Position numbers and translations under genes: made by a program. The notes beneath the pieces are model-generated. The model was not told the origin of the DNA, ran no database searches, and saw only the letters and a program-made list of their open reading frames with translations. From DASSJF01 sp035934535 (GTDB lineage: Bacteria; Sysuimicrobiota; Sysuimicrobiia; Sysuimicrobiales; Segetimicrobiaceae): 46,656 nucleotides of DNA. Positions 46,591 through 46,656 of this stretch are shown here, in pieces (the stretch's first letter is position 1; every line of letters starts with the position of its first letter). The stretch lies in assembly GCA_035934535.1 (NCBI GenBank), contig DASYXS010000153.1:1-46656 (forward strand), written 5' to 3'.

Positions 46591-46656
46591 ATGAGCACGA
46601 CGATCCGAACTCCGCGGAGGCGGCCCCCCACTCCTCCGGGAGAGATGCTGGCGGAG
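46591..46656 (+). CDS. higA: HigA-family antitoxin, start only (cut by right edge)
   Basis: The first 22 codons read MSTTIRTPRRRPPTPPGEMLAE. The PPGEMLAE-type opening is characteristic of HigA/XRE antitoxins, where it leads into the helix-turn-helix. No ribosome site is clear. The partner toxin is not upstream; in some HigBA loci the order is reversed, so it could lie beyond the edge. The call rests on a short match. Confidence 0.6.
   Translation, partial: MSTTIRTPRRRPPTPPGEMLAE

Overview
The window is high-GC bacterial DNA, densely coded, with many genes overlapping by 1-13 bases. Gram-positive-type traits are a GAAC-N4-GTTC LexA box, a LytR-CpsA-Psr protein and a pyruvoyl-dependent arginine decarboxylase polyamine route. 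They sit beside a complete type IV pilus motor set and several promoters that fall directly on start codons (leaderless mRNAs). My best guess is an uncultured Terrabacteria lineage, for example near Armatimonadota or Sysuimicrobiota (CSP1-3). That placement is an inference from gene content, not from a marker tree.

Region 1 (1-7,200, minus strand) is a type IV pilus motor operon. A convincing class I cyclic-di-GMP (GEMM) riboswitch and an intrinsic-terminator hairpin precede pilT, a second pilT/pilU-like ATPase gene, a sigma-70 family factor, a MerR-type regulator, pilB and pilC (cut by the left edge). PilB carries MshEN motifs that bind c-di-GMP in related ATPases, so the operon may sense the messenger in both RNA and protein.

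Region 2 (7,300-15,115, minus) is a housekeeping operon read from a TATAAT promoter: rpsU, a Nudix hydrolase gene, a putrescine-type aminotransferase gene, alaS, ruvX, and genes for a secreted repeat protein, a TlpA-like thioredoxin and a second secreted protein. A secreted barrel protein resembling glycoside hydrolases (15,119-16,855) lies upstream.

Region 3 (16,997-20,208, plus) holds arginine decarboxylase, spermidine synthase and agmatinase-family genes (arginine to spermidine). It is followed by an SOS-box-controlled, apparently leaderless Rv2578c-type radical SAM gene. Region 4 (20,212-27,950, minus) holds a MazG-like gene, a small DUF4177-like gene, a DUF5666-like gene, an ECF sigma / zinc-finger anti-sigma / RseB-like cassette with a likely autoregulated promoter, leuS, a DUF2231 membrane protein gene and a secreted protein gene.

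Region 5 (27,970-33,452) is a divergent locus. A Rieske protein fused to an unrecognised large domain and an MFS transporter lie on minus; an RraA-like protein and a benzoylformate-decarboxylase-like ThDP enzyme lie on plus. A perfect 14-bp palindrome sits between them. Region 6 (33,449-43,140) has two separate peptide-type ABC import sets without ATPases, an M23 peptidase gene, a tRNA-Glu(CTC) gene with a clear promoter, and an LCP gene. Region 7 (43,161-46,656) is accessory: a truncated dienelactone hydrolase-like gene, a VapBC-led operon containing a shortened FUSC-like membrane protein gene and two unrecognised genes, and the start of a HigA-type antitoxin gene at the right edge. No CRISPR arrays, insertion sequences, rRNA genes or phage genes were seen.
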